DNA of 64,000 bases from positions 1 to 64,000 of the forward strand of contig JAOTVB010000016.1 in the NCBI GenBank assembly GCA_029863605.1, written 5' to 3'. The notes under the pieces are model-generated. The model was not told where the DNA came from and made no database searches. It saw nothing but the letters and a program-made list of their open reading frames with translations. Origin of the DNA: Myxococcales bacterium. GTDB taxonomy: Bacteria; Myxococcota_A; Polyangia; Polyangiales; Houyiibacteriaceae. The translations under genes were made by a program, and so were the position numbers. The first letter of the stretch is position 1. Every line of letters starts with the position of its first letter. Shown one piece after another: positions 25,703 through 33,513 of the stretch.

Positions 25703-26686
25703 ATGTCCGCCACCCGCCTACATGTTGCGCTCGTCCTCGCGGTCGTCGTTGCTGGAGTGCTGGCCCTCTTTACGGGCACTGCCTCGCTCGGTGACGAGAG
25801 TCTACGCGCGACGCTGCTGCAACTCCGAGGTGCACGTCTGTCAGCGGCATTCCTGGCCGGTGCTGCATTGTCTGTCGGAGGGGTCGCAGTTCAGGGGCTC
25901 TTTCGAAATCCGCTCGCAAGTCCTTCAATACTAGGCACGACGGCCGGCGCAAATCTCGGTGGTCAAATTGCGCTTCTCACGGCAAGCGCCTTGTCGGGCG
26001 CCAGCGCGACCCTCGCGATCGAAATGGTGCTGCCGATCGGCAGCCTGCTCGGAGCGCTCGTGGCGCTGGGGATCTTGCTGATGTTCCTCCGCGCAGGCGC
26101 CGACCTGCTCACATTGCTCCTCACCGGCTTCATCCTGTCATCGCTGTTTCTCAGTATTGGAAGCTTCCTGACGAGTATGGCGCAAGATTCCTGGGAGCTC
26201 GGGCGCACGATGGTGGCCTGGTCGCTTGGAAGCGTCAGTGGGGCGGGTGCGCGACATGTGTTGTTTGCGCTTCCGTTGATCATCGGGGGCACGGTTGCGA
26301 TTTGGGGTTGGGGGCATGCGCTCGACGTGATGCTTTCCGGGGAGGAAGAGGCGGCAAGCCTGGGCGTCGACGTCAAAGCGACTCGAAGATGGGTCGTAGT
26401 ATGGGTGGCGGTTCTCACCGGCGCGGCAGTGTCGCTGGGCGGCGGGGTCGCGTTCGTCGGGCTCATCGTGCCACACGCGCTTCGACCGATTGTCGGGGCC
26501 GAGCACCGCCGGTTGGTGCCGAGCGCAGCCCTCCTCGGTGGAGCCTTCCTGATCGCATGCGATGCACTTGGCCGCGTCGTGCCCGGACGCTCGGAGATCC
26601 CACTCGGTATCGTGACCGGTCTCATCGGCGCGCCCTTGTTTCTTTGGTTGCTCCTCCGGATGCAACGGGAGGCCTACGATGGGTGA
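25703..26686 (+). CDS. ABC importer permease of the FecCD/BtuC type
   Basis: 327 residues with eight to ten membrane segments. Family signatures are present: GAALSVGGVAVQGLFRNPLASPSILGTTAGANLGG at the N-terminus (split across two segments), the coupling helix SLGVDVKATRR, and FVGLIVPHALRPIVGAEHRRLVP. It forms the membrane channel for import of an iron-siderophore, haem or cobalamin. It overlaps the ATPase gene by eight bases and is divergent from the TonB receptor. No cobalamin riboswitch is seen in the 93 bases between them. Confidence 0.92.
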   Translation: MSATRLHVALVLAVVVAGVLALFTGTASLGDESLRATLLQLRGARLSAAFLAGAALSVGGVAVQGLFRNPLASPSILGTTAGANLGGQIALLTASALSGASATLAIEMVLPIGSLLGALVALGILLMFLRAGADLLTLLLTGFILSSLFLSIGSFLTSMAQDSWELGRTMVAWSLGSVSGAGARHVLFALPLIIGGTVAIWGWGHALDVMLSGEEEAASLGVDVKATRRWVVVWVAVLTGAAVSLGGGVAFVGLIVPHALRPIVGAEHRRLVPSAALLGGAFLIACDALGRVVPGRSEIPLGIVTGLIGAPLFLWLLLRMQREAYDG

Positions 26687-27428
26687 TTCCGCGGTACGAA
26701 CCGAGCGCGTTCAGGTGACGCTCGGCTCGCGACGAGTACTGCACGACATCTCGTTTCAGGCGCAGTACGGCACCATAACCGCGGTGCTGGGTCCGAACGG
26801 CGCCGGCAAGACGACATTGCTCAAGGCGGTCGCCGGACTTCTTCCGCACGGGGGCAGAATCGAGGTGGCAGGCCAGGATCTCAACAAGCTGCACCGGTCC
26901 GATCGAGTGCGCCTTCTCGCGTACGTGCCCCAGGTTTCGTTGCTCGCTAGCCCTTTCCGAGTGGAGCACGTCGTGCAGCAGGCTCGGTATAGCTTGCGCA
27001 CAGACAGACACAGCCACCATTCAGCCGTCGAGCACGCTATGGAAGTGGTCGACGTCACGCACCTACGAAAACGGTCCTTCACTCGGCTTTCGGGGGGCGA
27101 ACGGCGTCGCGTTTTGCTCGCTCGGGCGCTGGCCACGGAAGCCAAGCTGATCCTCCTCGACGAACCGACCGCGTCGCTCGACATACGGCACGCTCTTTCG
27201 TTCTTCCGATTGTTGAGAGAGCTCGCAGCAAGCGGATATTGCATCGTGGCCGTGCTCCACCGGCTCGACGACGCCGCCCGATTCACCGATCGCGCGATCT
27301 TGCTCAAAGACGGCCTACTGACCCATCAAGGCGTGACGGCCGACGTCATCTCAGCAGAACCGATCCGCGACGTCTATGGTGTAGAGATGGACGAAGAGAA
27401 CGTTTTGAGTTTTCGGCTGCCCGGCTAG
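26679..27428 (+). CDS. ABC importer ATPase of the FecE/BtuD type
   Basis: 249 residues. Walker A GPNGAGKTT, the Q-loop (YVPQVS), signature LSGGERRR, Walker B LILLDEPTA and the switch His (VAVLHRLDD) are all visible. It energises the permease encoded just upstream. The binding protein for the system is probably the gene at 28207-29163, separated by one minus-strand gene. Confidence 0.93.
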   Translation: MGDSAVRTERVQVTLGSRRVLHDISFQAQYGTITAVLGPNGAGKTTLLKAVAGLLPHGGRIEVAGQDLNKLHRSDRVRLLAYVPQVSLLASPFRVEHVVQQARYSLRTDRHSHHSAVEHAMEVVDVTHLRKRSFTRLSGGERRRVLLARALATEAKLILLDEPTASLDIRHALSFFRLLRELAASGYCIVAVLHRLDDAARFTDRAILLKDGLLTHQGVTADVISAEPIRDVYGVEMDEENVLSFRLPG

Positions 27429-27473
27429 ACGGCCTGCGGCCTCAATTGGTCCCGCCCCACCACCCCCCCACTA

Positions 27474-28139
27474 TCACCTAGGCTCTTCTTGGACGATTTG
27501 GAGTGCCTTCTTTTCGAGCTTTTCGGTCAGGAGCTCCCATTGTTCACGCTCTTGCTCATCCGCTTGCCACATCGTGAAGTGACACGTCTCCGCACCAGCC
27601 GGGATGGTGGAATCGAACCGAACCTGGAATCCGAAGCGGTCGGCGTGGTCTTGGGCTGCGTCGATCATGCCTTGGACGAAGTACCGTTGTACCCGGCAGT
27701 CAAACGCCTCGTAATGATCTTGATGTGGGCACCACAGGATGTGGAAGCTCGCTTGTCCTTCGTGGTCGATCTTCGGGTCTTCCAACGATGCGTACGCGAT
27801 GCGGTTGATCACGGTCGCGTAGAACGACGTGAACTCCGTATCGGTCATGTCCTCAGGGATGGTCGTGCCGTCGAGGATCTGCCGGCCTACGTCGTAGCCC
27901 GTCTTACGAAGAGCCCGGTACGCCGCCTGCTGGCCGGCTTCACCAAACGTCCGCTCGTTCTCTTTGAGCATCTCGATGAGCGCCATCGCCTGCATCGTCC
28001 CCCACTGCCACAGGGTTGCAGGGTCGAAGTCGGTCTTCGCGAGCACATCTTCCTTGAGTCGCTTGAGGCCCTTCGCGTAGGGCTGATTGAACTCGAAGCT
28101 TTTCCACTTCGATTCGTCTCGATGCTTCCAGTGCGCCAT
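27474..28139 (-). CDS. ATC-hydrolase-like protein (L-2-amino-thiazoline-4-carboxylate hydrolase family)
   Basis: 221 residues from the ATG at 28139, which has GGAGG upstream; the extra ORF sequence to 28283 overlaps the divergent gene. It is soluble and helical, with conserved-looking WCPHQDHYEAFDCRV and a C-terminal RFDSTIPAGAETCHFTMW. These resemble the metal-binding and C-terminal motifs of the L-2-amino-thiazoline-4-carboxylic acid hydrolase family (PF14196). Only a few members have been tested, so the reaction is unsure. It interrupts the ABC transporter genes on the opposite strand. Confidence 0.6.
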   Translation of the reverse strand: MAHWKHRDESKWKSFEFNQPYAKGLKRLKEDVLAKTDFDPATLWQWGTMQAMALIEMLKENERTFGEAGQQAAYRALRKTGYDVGRQILDGTTIPEDMTDTEFTSFYATVINRIAYASLEDPKIDHEGQASFHILWCPHQDHYEAFDCRVQRYFVQGMIDAAQDHADRFGFQVRFDSTIPAGAETCHFTMWQADEQEREQWELLTEKLEKKALQIVQEEPR

Positions 28140-28206
28140 GTGACCTCCAGCGGCATAGTCTATCACTTGTAGGGGGCACCCTGCGCCGCCTTGATCCCGC
28201 TGCCCC

Positions 28207-29163
28207 GTGCGATATCGCAGGAGAGTGCGGACGGCCTTGATCAACCTCGCTGCGCTGACCGGCGCGCTCGCCATCGCGGTCACGATCGTGCCGTGGGGAG
28301 AGGCATCGCCGACGAGCAGGGAGGCGGAGAGCTCTGCTCTGCGTCTGGTTCGAGATGCGTCCGGTTTCGTTTTTGCGCCCCAGGACTACCAACGCATCGC
28401 CTCGGCGAGCCCCGTCGCCGACGAGCTTCTTTTAGAGCTTTGCGAGCCCGATCGCATCGTGGCCTTCACGGGATATAGCCAGCGCGAAGGCGTCCGAAGC
28501 TACCGGTACCAGGGCAAGGGGACGATCGAGCTAGTCACCGACATCGAGCAGATCCTGACCCTCGACCCTGACTTGGTACTGGCACACAACCTCACCGACC
28601 CGCGACACGTCGAGCGATTACGCGAGGCCGGCGTCCGTGTATTCGACTTCGGCTCTATCGATGGGCTCAGCAGCCTTTTTGAGAACATCGATACACTCGC
28701 AAACCTCGTGGGCCACCCCGAACGCGGCGCGGCGCTCGCCGAGCAACTCAAAGAAGACCTCGACGCGATCGCCAGCGACGTCCCTGCTGCAAAACGGAAG
28801 CGTGGACTCTACGCGACCGTCGTTGGCAATCGGATCTACGGCGGCACCAGCGGCTCGAGCTACCACGACGTCTTATCCTACGCCGGCATCGTCGATATTG
28901 CGGCCGGCGAGTACGAGCGATGGCCGAACTACAGCATGGAACAATTGCTGAAGCTCGATCCGCCGCTGATCGTTACCGGGACTGGGACCGGAGAGCAGCT
29001 ATGCGCGCTGTCTGCACTAGGCGAGCTCAGAGCATGCGCCGAGGGGCGTCCCGGAATCGTGGAGATCGATGGCAAGCTGCTGAGCAGCGGAGGCCTAGGG
29101 ATCGTCGACGCCGCGAGAGCAGTGCGGACCAAAGTTTACGGCCCAAGGCCCGCCCCAGACTGA
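28207..29163 (+). CDS. ABC importer periplasmic binding protein (BtuF/FhuD-like)
   Basis: 318 residues from a GTG. N-terminal signal (LINLAALTGALAIAVTIVPWGEA). The class III binding-protein core includes RIASASPVADELLLELCEPDRIVAFTGYS, LTLDPDLVLAHNLTDPRHVERLREAGVRV and the linking helix (NIDTLANLVGHPERGAALAEQL). It delivers a metal chelate to the FecCD-type permease at 25703. The stop codon lies inside a hexamer repeat tract. Confidence 0.85.
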   Translation: MRYRRRVRTALINLAALTGALAIAVTIVPWGEASPTSREAESSALRLVRDASGFVFAPQDYQRIASASPVADELLLELCEPDRIVAFTGYSQREGVRSYRYQGKGTIELVTDIEQILTLDPDLVLAHNLTDPRHVERLREAGVRVFDFGSIDGLSSLFENIDTLANLVGHPERGAALAEQLKEDLDAIASDVPAAKRKRGLYATVVGNRIYGGTSGSSYHDVLSYAGIVDIAAGEYERWPNYSMEQLLKLDPPLIVTGTGTGEQLCALSALGELRACAEGRPGIVEIDGKLLSSGGLGIVDAARAVRTKVYGPRPAPD

Positions 29164-29173
29164 CGCTGGCGTT
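29157..29173 (-). repeat. Hexamer repeat tract at the 3' end of the binding-protein gene
   Basis: The minus strand reads AACGCCAGCGTCAGTCTG, the same degenerate hexamer pattern as at 10863 and 32604. It spans the stop codon of the upstream gene. Confidence 0.4.
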
Positions 29174-29201
29174 TTGTCTGACTTCGGTCAAACCTTCCCC
29201 A

Positions 29202-31025
29202 ATGCGCACAGTCACGGCTCCCATGCAGAGTGTCGTCGTTCGGTTCACCGTTTCCGAGGACGAAGTCGTGAAGAAGGGGCAGTCGCTGGTGATCCTCGAG
29301 GCGATGAAGATGGAACACGTCATCTCTGCGGACCGGGCAGGCGTCGTTTCGTCGATCTCGACTGAGGAAGGAGCGACCGTGGCCAAAGGCGAAGTCTTGC
29401 TACGGTTGGAGGAACGCGATGCGCTTGAAGAGGCGCATGCGGCGGAGACGCAGATCGACCTCGACGAAATCCGCGAGGATCTCGCAGCGCTTCGGGCGCG
29501 TCACGAGATGGGGCTCGATGCAAACCGTCCCGAAGCCGTTGCGCGGAGACGCAAAACGGGACAGCGAACGGCGCGTGAGAACCTGGAAGACCTAGTCGAC
29601 CCCGGCACCTTCGTCGAATACGGCGCGCTGGTGATCGCCGCACAACGCCAGCGTCGGTCCGTCCAAGAACTGATCGCACGGACGCCCGCGGACGGGCTCG
29701 TCGCGGGCTTGGGGGATGTCAACGGCGCCTCGTTCAGCGATGCCGAGACCCGCTGCGTCGTGATGTCCTACGACTACACCGTGCTGGCTGGTACTCAGGG
29801 CGTCATGAATCACTACAAGAAGGACCGGATGTTCGAGCTCGCGGAGACGCTACAGCTTCCGGTCGTGCTCTTTTCCGAAGGCGGTGGTGGGAGGCCGGGA
29901 GACACGGACAGCACGCAGGTTGCGGGCCTCGATTGCCGCGCGTTTCAGTATTTCGCCGAGCTTTCGGGTTTGGTGCCGCTGGTAGGGATCAACTCGGGCC
30001 GCTGCTTTGCAGGGAACGCTGCCCTGCTCGGCTGCTGTGATGTCGTGATCGCAACGAAGGACTCCAGTATCGGCATGGGCGGACCCGCGATGATCGAGGG
30101 TGGCGGCCTCGGCGTATTCGAGCCCGAAGAGATCGGACCGTCGAACGTCCAATTCGCAAATGGAGTCATCGATGTGCTCGTCGATGACGAGGCCGAAGCG
30201 GTCGCGGCAGCGAAGAAATACCTCGCCTTTTTTCAGGGCGCGCTCGGAAGCTGGGAGCACGGAGACCAACGTCGTTTGCGCGCTGCCATCCCCGAAAATC
30301 GACTGCGCGTTTACGACATCCGGACGGTGATCGACACCGTAGCCGATACCGGCTCGGTTCTAGAGCTCCGCGGGGGCTTCGGTCTCGCGATGGTCACCGC
30401 GCTCGCGAGGATCGAGGGGCGTCCTCTCGGGATTATCGCCAACGACCCGACACATCTCGGCGGCGCTATCGACGGAGCGGCAGCCGACAAGGCCAGCCGT
30501 TTCATGCAGCTCTGCGACGCTTTCGATATCCCTCTTCTGTTTCTCTGCGATACCCCGGGTTTCATGGTCGGCCCCGAGGTGGAGGCCGCGGCGATGGTTC
30601 GCCGAGCAGCTCGCATGTTCGTCATCGGCGCGAGCCTCGAAGTTGCGTTTTTCACGATCGTGCTGCGAAAAGGCTACGGCCTCGGAGCTCAATCGATGGC
30701 GGGCGGCAGCTTCAAGGCACCGAGATTCACCGTGGCATGGCCGACGGGCGAGTTCGGAGGCATGGGGCTCGAGGGGGCCGTGAAGCTCGGCTATCGAAAG
30801 GAGCTCGCGGCGATCGAAGACCCTGAGCAACGCGAGCAGGCTTACCAAAACATGGTCGCGATGGCCTACGACATGGGCAAGGCCACCAACATGGCCGCAC
30901 AGTTCGAAATCGACGCCGTGATCGACCCGGTCGATTCCAGAAAATGGATCATGAGCGCACTGCGAGCGGCGCCGCGGCCAGAGCGACGCAAAGGCAAGAA
31001 GCGACCCTGCATCGATCCCTGGTAA
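29202..31025 (+). CDS. Acyl-CoA carboxylase carboxyltransferase with N-terminal biotinyl domain
   Basis: 607 residues from the ATG at 29202; the ORF is open further upstream, but that sequence is shadow of the preceding gene. Residues 1-72 are a biotinyl domain with K36 in EAMKMEH. Residues about 100-600 are a carboxyltransferase of the propionyl/acyl-CoA type: ARENLEDLVDPGTFVEYG, VMSYDYTVLAGTQG, FSEGGGGRPGD, a second crotonase-like half (GIIANDPTHLGGAIDGAAADKASRF) and LCDTPGFMVGPEVE. It moves CO2 from biotin to an acyl-CoA. A biotinyl domain placed in front of the carboxyltransferase is uncommon; the carboxylase partner is not adjacent. Confidence 0.87.
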   Translation: MRTVTAPMQSVVVRFTVSEDEVVKKGQSLVILEAMKMEHVISADRAGVVSSISTEEGATVAKGEVLLRLEERDALEEAHAAETQIDLDEIREDLAALRARHEMGLDANRPEAVARRRKTGQRTARENLEDLVDPGTFVEYGALVIAAQRQRRSVQELIARTPADGLVAGLGDVNGASFSDAETRCVVMSYDYTVLAGTQGVMNHYKKDRMFELAETLQLPVVLFSEGGGGRPGDTDSTQVAGLDCRAFQYFAELSGLVPLVGINSGRCFAGNAALLGCCDVVIATKDSSIGMGGPAMIEGGGLGVFEPEEIGPSNVQFANGVIDVLVDDEAEAVAAAKKYLAFFQGALGSWEHGDQRRLRAAIPENRLRVYDIRTVIDTVADTGSVLELRGGFGLAMVTALARIEGRPLGIIANDPTHLGGAIDGAAADKASRFMQLCDAFDIPLLFLCDTPGFMVGPEVEAAAMVRRAARMFVIGASLEVAFFTIVLRKGYGLGAQSMAGGSFKAPRFTVAWPTGEFGGMGLEGAVKLGYRKELAAIEDPEQREQAYQNMVAMAYDMGKATNMAAQFEIDAVIDPVDSRKWIMSALRAAPRPERRKGKKRPCIDPW

Positions 31026-31029
31026 CCAC

Positions 31030-31050
31030 CGACACTGGCGCTTACGCTCT
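31030..31050 (-). repeat. Hexamer repeat tract after the carboxyltransferase gene
   Basis: The minus strand reads GTAAGCGCCAGTGTCG, a further copy of the degenerate YAGYGY pattern, starting about five bases after the stop codon. Confidence 0.4.
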
Positions 31051-31165
31051 TCCCTACCTATCGTCCCTGGGCTCGAATCTATCACGGAGGCGCAGAGTAT
31101 GAACACACGTAGAAGCCCCTGTGCAGACTAGGGATCCTACAACCGTCCTGGCGCTGATCCCGTTC

Positions 31166-31325
31166 TCGAGGAGTAGGTGACTCGGGCCAGGCCGCCGGCT
31201 ATGGGGGCGGAGCCAGCGGTAGCTTCGGCGTAAAAGACGATTCTAACCGGGCCCATGTCTCGGCAAACACAGCCCCGGTCATGGCCGACGAAGCCCCCAT
31301 CGGTGGCGGCCTGGCCCGAGTCACC
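31166..31325. repeat. Long inverted repeat in the 334-base gene-free stretch 31026-31359
   Basis: Bases 31176-31208 and 31293-31325 are inverted copies 33 bases long that differ only in a four-base patch; 21 bases at the outer ends are identical. The loop is 84 bases. The left arm begins with GAGTAGGTGACTCGGGCC, which recurs, as part of a 23-base identity, at 51862-51884. No ORF of note lies within. It resembles a small dispersed palindromic element. The remainder of the gap (31051-31165) shows nothing recognisable. Confidence 0.6.
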
Positions 31326-31359
31326 GGTTGACGCAGATCAAGCACTGATGCTGCTGACA

Positions 31360-31653
31360 CTACTTGATCGTTCGGTGGAGCTTCTCCATGCGGGCGATGC
31401 GATCCTTCAACATGCTCTTGAGCGCTGCTCGTAGATGGGGCTCGATGTCCGCGTCGGTGCTACCCGTGTTTGAAACGATCTCCCGATAGAGGTCGGCGGT
31501 CTCCGGAGAGACAGCAAGCGTGATCTTCGATTCACTGAGGTGGTCGTCGATCAGGCTCCGAACCAGGCCGCTCATATTGATGTCTAATTCAGCGAGATGC
31601 TCGTGCTGGTCTTCGCGAATCATCAGGCTGATTCGCCGGAAAGCCTCGGTCAT
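31360..31653 (-). CDS. Small ribbon-helix-helix-like protein
   Basis: 97 residues from the ATG at 31653, preceded by a strong GAGGAGGGG site. The N-terminus RRISLMIREDQHEHLAELDINMSGLVRSLIDDHL fits the pattern of a ribbon-helix-helix DNA-binding domain (strand, then helix-turn-helix with Ser-Gly-Leu-Val-Arg). A charged helical C-terminus follows. It is divergent from an SPFH lipoprotein across an AT-rich promoter region, so it may regulate both genes. It is not a recognisable antitoxin, as no toxin gene is adjacent. Confidence 0.6.
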   Translation of the reverse strand: MTEAFRRISLMIREDQHEHLAELDINMSGLVRSLIDDHLSESKITLAVSPETADLYREIVSNTGSTDADIEPHLRAALKSMLKDRIARMEKLHRTIK

Positions 31654-31675
31654 CGCCCCTCCTCTCGGGATTTGT

Positions 31676-31758
31676 GTGTGAGTATATACCAAATCATATG
31701 AATATGTCGAATTATTATTGACGCCATACTAATATATACACATATATAAATATCACAC
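31676..31758. promoter_or_regulatory. AT-rich divergent promoter region with inverted GTGTGA boxes
   Basis: On the minus strand TCGACA (31710-31705), 16 bases, TATATA (31688-31683) is a good sigma-70 promoter for the RHH gene. On the plus strand TTGACG (31718-31723) with TATATA (31743-31748) could serve the SPFH gene, though the 19-base spacer is long. GTGTGA (31676-31681) and its inverted copy TCACAC (31753-31758) flank the region and each abuts a TATA-rich run. The base composition is very unlike the GC-rich surroundings. Confidence 0.55.
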
Positions 31759-31780
31759 GAATAACGTAAAGGAGGCAATC

Positions 31781-32599
31781 ATGCGCGGCCCAATCATCGC
31801 CCTTTTCACCTTGGTCTTGACGGCAACCGGCTTCGGAGTCGCCGGCTGTACCAATCCTCACGCCCCAGCCGGACACGAGGGCTATGTCTTTGAAGACCCT
31901 CGTATGATCGGCGAGGGTGGGTTTCGTGGCGCGGTCAAGGGACCCGGCAACTATGGCGTCAGCGCCTTTCGAAACCGTATCATCAACGTCGACACGCGGC
32001 CGACGACCTACACCGAGGAGTTCAGCATCCTCGTGAAGGACGATCTCAATGTGGCCTTCCGGGTCCACGCCGTTCTTCAGGTCGAGCAAGGCCAGGTCCA
32101 GGCAGTAGTCGAGGAGTTTGGCGCCGGAAACTGGTACGTGCGGTTCCTGAAAGAGCCGTTTCGAACGATCGTTCGCGAGTCCGTTCAGGAGTATGCGAGC
32201 CGAGAGCTCAAGGCGGAGCGTGAAACCATCGCTAAGAAGATACAGACGGCGCTCGATACGTACCTCGAGAAGACCCCGTTCTTGGTGGTCCGGCTCGCCG
32301 TTGGAAACATCGACTATCCGCCGGTCGTTTCGCAGGCAGTCGAAAAGAAGCTCGCGGCAAAGCAGCTGCTCGAGGAGAAGGCAACGCAAAGAGAGATTGC
32401 CCAGCGCGACGCGGAGATTCGAATCGAAGAGGCCAAAGGTATCGCAGAGGCGCAGAAGATCATCAACGAGACGCTCACCTCGAACTACTTACAGCACGAA
32501 GCGATCGAAGCGCAGCGGACTATGGCGAACGCACCCAACCATACGACGGTCTACATTCCGGTCGGAACGAATGGCTTGCCGCTCGTCCATACGCGTTAG
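31781..32599 (+). CDS. SPFH/Band-7 (prohibitin-like) lipoprotein
   Basis: 272 residues with GGAGG before the ATG. The signal ends in the lipobox GVAGC, so it is membrane-anchored by lipid on the outer side. The SPFH domain covers about residues 45-210 (YTEEFSILVKDDLNVAFRVHAVLQV, FREPFRTI-like segments, LEKTPFLVVRLAVGNIDYPP). A charged coiled coil follows (EKKLAAKQLLEEKATQREIAQRD). Prohibitin-type proteins usually face the cytoplasm or are cytoplasm-anchored; a lipoprotein form is less usual. It is followed by a long hexamer repeat and a tRNA. Confidence 0.82.
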   Translation: MRGPIIALFTLVLTATGFGVAGCTNPHAPAGHEGYVFEDPRMIGEGGFRGAVKGPGNYGVSAFRNRIINVDTRPTTYTEEFSILVKDDLNVAFRVHAVLQVEQGQVQAVVEEFGAGNWYVRFLKEPFRTIVRESVQEYASRELKAERETIAKKIQTALDTYLEKTPFLVVRLAVGNIDYPPVVSQAVEKKLAAKQLLEEKATQREIAQRDAEIRIEEAKGIAEAQKIINETLTSNYLQHEAIEAQRTMANAPNHTTVYIPVGTNGLPLVHTR

Positions 32600-32603
32600 G
32601 AGG

Positions 32604-32690
32604 CAGTGTTAGGGCCAGCGTTAGTGACAGCGCCCGCATCAGCGCCCGCGCCAGTGTCAGTGTCGGAGATGCTGGCGGCGCTGGCGCTGC
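32604..32690 (+). repeat. Long YAGYGY hexamer repeat with hairpin
   Basis: Period-six track (CAGTGT, TAGGGC, CAGCGT, TAGTGA, CAGCGC, then further degenerate units) beginning right after the SPFH gene. CAGCGCC in the left half can pair with GGCGCTG near the right end, giving a large GC-rich hairpin. It is the longest of five related tracts, each at the 3' end of a gene. Confidence 0.6.
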
Positions 32691-32736
32691 CGCGCTTGAC
32701 GCGTGGTCCCGGCAAAGCTAGGCCTCGCTTTCAGTC

Positions 32737-32808
32737 GCGGGTGTAACTCAGTGGTAGAGTGCGACCTTCCCAAGGTCGAGGCCGAGGGTTCGAATCCCTT
32801 CACCCGCT
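32737..32808 (+). tRNA. tRNA-Gly (anticodon CCC)
   Basis: 72 bases fold into a full cloverleaf: acceptor stem GCGGGTG/CACCCGC, D arm ACTC-AGTGGTA-GAGT, anticodon stem CGACC/GGTCG with loop TTCCCAA, T arm GAGGG-TTCGAAT-CCCTT and discriminator T. The anticodon CCC reads GGG glycine codons. The terminal CCA is not fully encoded (CC then G follows). The antisense ORF over this tRNA is not a gene. Confidence 0.95.
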
Positions 32809-32811
32809 CCG

Positions 32812-33495
32812 CTACCAGTTTTCTTTGAAGGGCCGGACGTCCACCTCGAATGACCATGCCGACTTGGGCTGCGTTGCGAGGTGGTACACCGTCTCGGCGA
32901 TGTCACTGGGCCTCAAATGAGTGCCTTCGTCACCCGTCTGCTCATCGGTCCCAATGCCGCCGTCGACGATCACCAACGCGACGTGGATCCCTTCGGGCCC
33001 TAGCTGGCGGGCAAACGATTGAGCCAAGCTGCGTTGGGCGGCTTTAGCCGATGCGAAGGCGGCGGTAAACGGCTTTCCGCGAAGGGATGCAGTGGCGCCG
33101 GTGACGATGATGGTGCCTTTTCCCCTCTTTCGCATGGGCCCTACCACTTCGCGGGTGCTCTGCAGAAGCCCGCGCACATTGATCTGCCAACCCTTTTCGA
33201 ACTCCTCATCCGGAACGGTTTCGAACGTGCCGAACTGCCCCGACCCGGCGTTGTAGAGAAGGACATCGACATCGCCTAGGTCGTTGCGCACCTGGGCGAA
33301 GGCATTCTTGATCGCCGCCGGGTCGGTGACGTCGCACGCATAGGCTTTGCCGCCGAGCTCTTTGGCGAGGCCACTCGAGTAGTCGGTCGAACGAGAGAGA
33401 AGCGCGACCGCGTACCCCTCTTTGGCAAACCGAGAAGCAAACGCCTGCCCATTCTTCGGCCCAATCCCAATGACCACGCAAACCGGCTTTCCCAT
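32812..33495 (-). CDS. Short-chain dehydrogenase family protein with Phe in place of the catalytic Tyr
   Basis: 227 residues. A Rossmann fold with a variant cofactor motif (VIGIGPKNGQAFASRFAKEGY), the LLYNAGSG strand, and TGATASLRGKPFTAAFASAKAA. The usual YxxxK active site reads FASAK, so the catalytic Tyr is Phe; the Lys and the upstream Thr/Ser remain. A subfamily of SDRs with this substitution exists, and its activity is unclear. The C-terminus is short. It lies four bases after the tRNA on the opposite strand and downstream of the acyl-CoA ligase gene, so the two may be co-transcribed. Confidence 0.82.
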   Translation of the reverse strand: MGKPVCVVIGIGPKNGQAFASRFAKEGYAVALLSRSTDYSSGLAKELGGKAYACDVTDPAAIKNAFAQVRNDLGDVDVLLYNAGSGQFGTFETVPDEEFEKGWQINVRGLLQSTREVVGPMRKRGKGTIIVTGATASLRGKPFTAAFASAKAAQRSLAQSFARQLGPEGIHVALVIVDGGIGTDEQTGDEGTHLRPSDIAETVYHLATQPKSAWSFEVDVRPFKENW

Positions 33496-33513
33496 ACGGC
33501 CCTACTCCTGTCC

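Noticed and set aside
32657-32857. Minus-strand ORF across the tRNA-Gly
   Set aside because: Its core is the reverse translation of the tRNA, a well-known spurious ORF.
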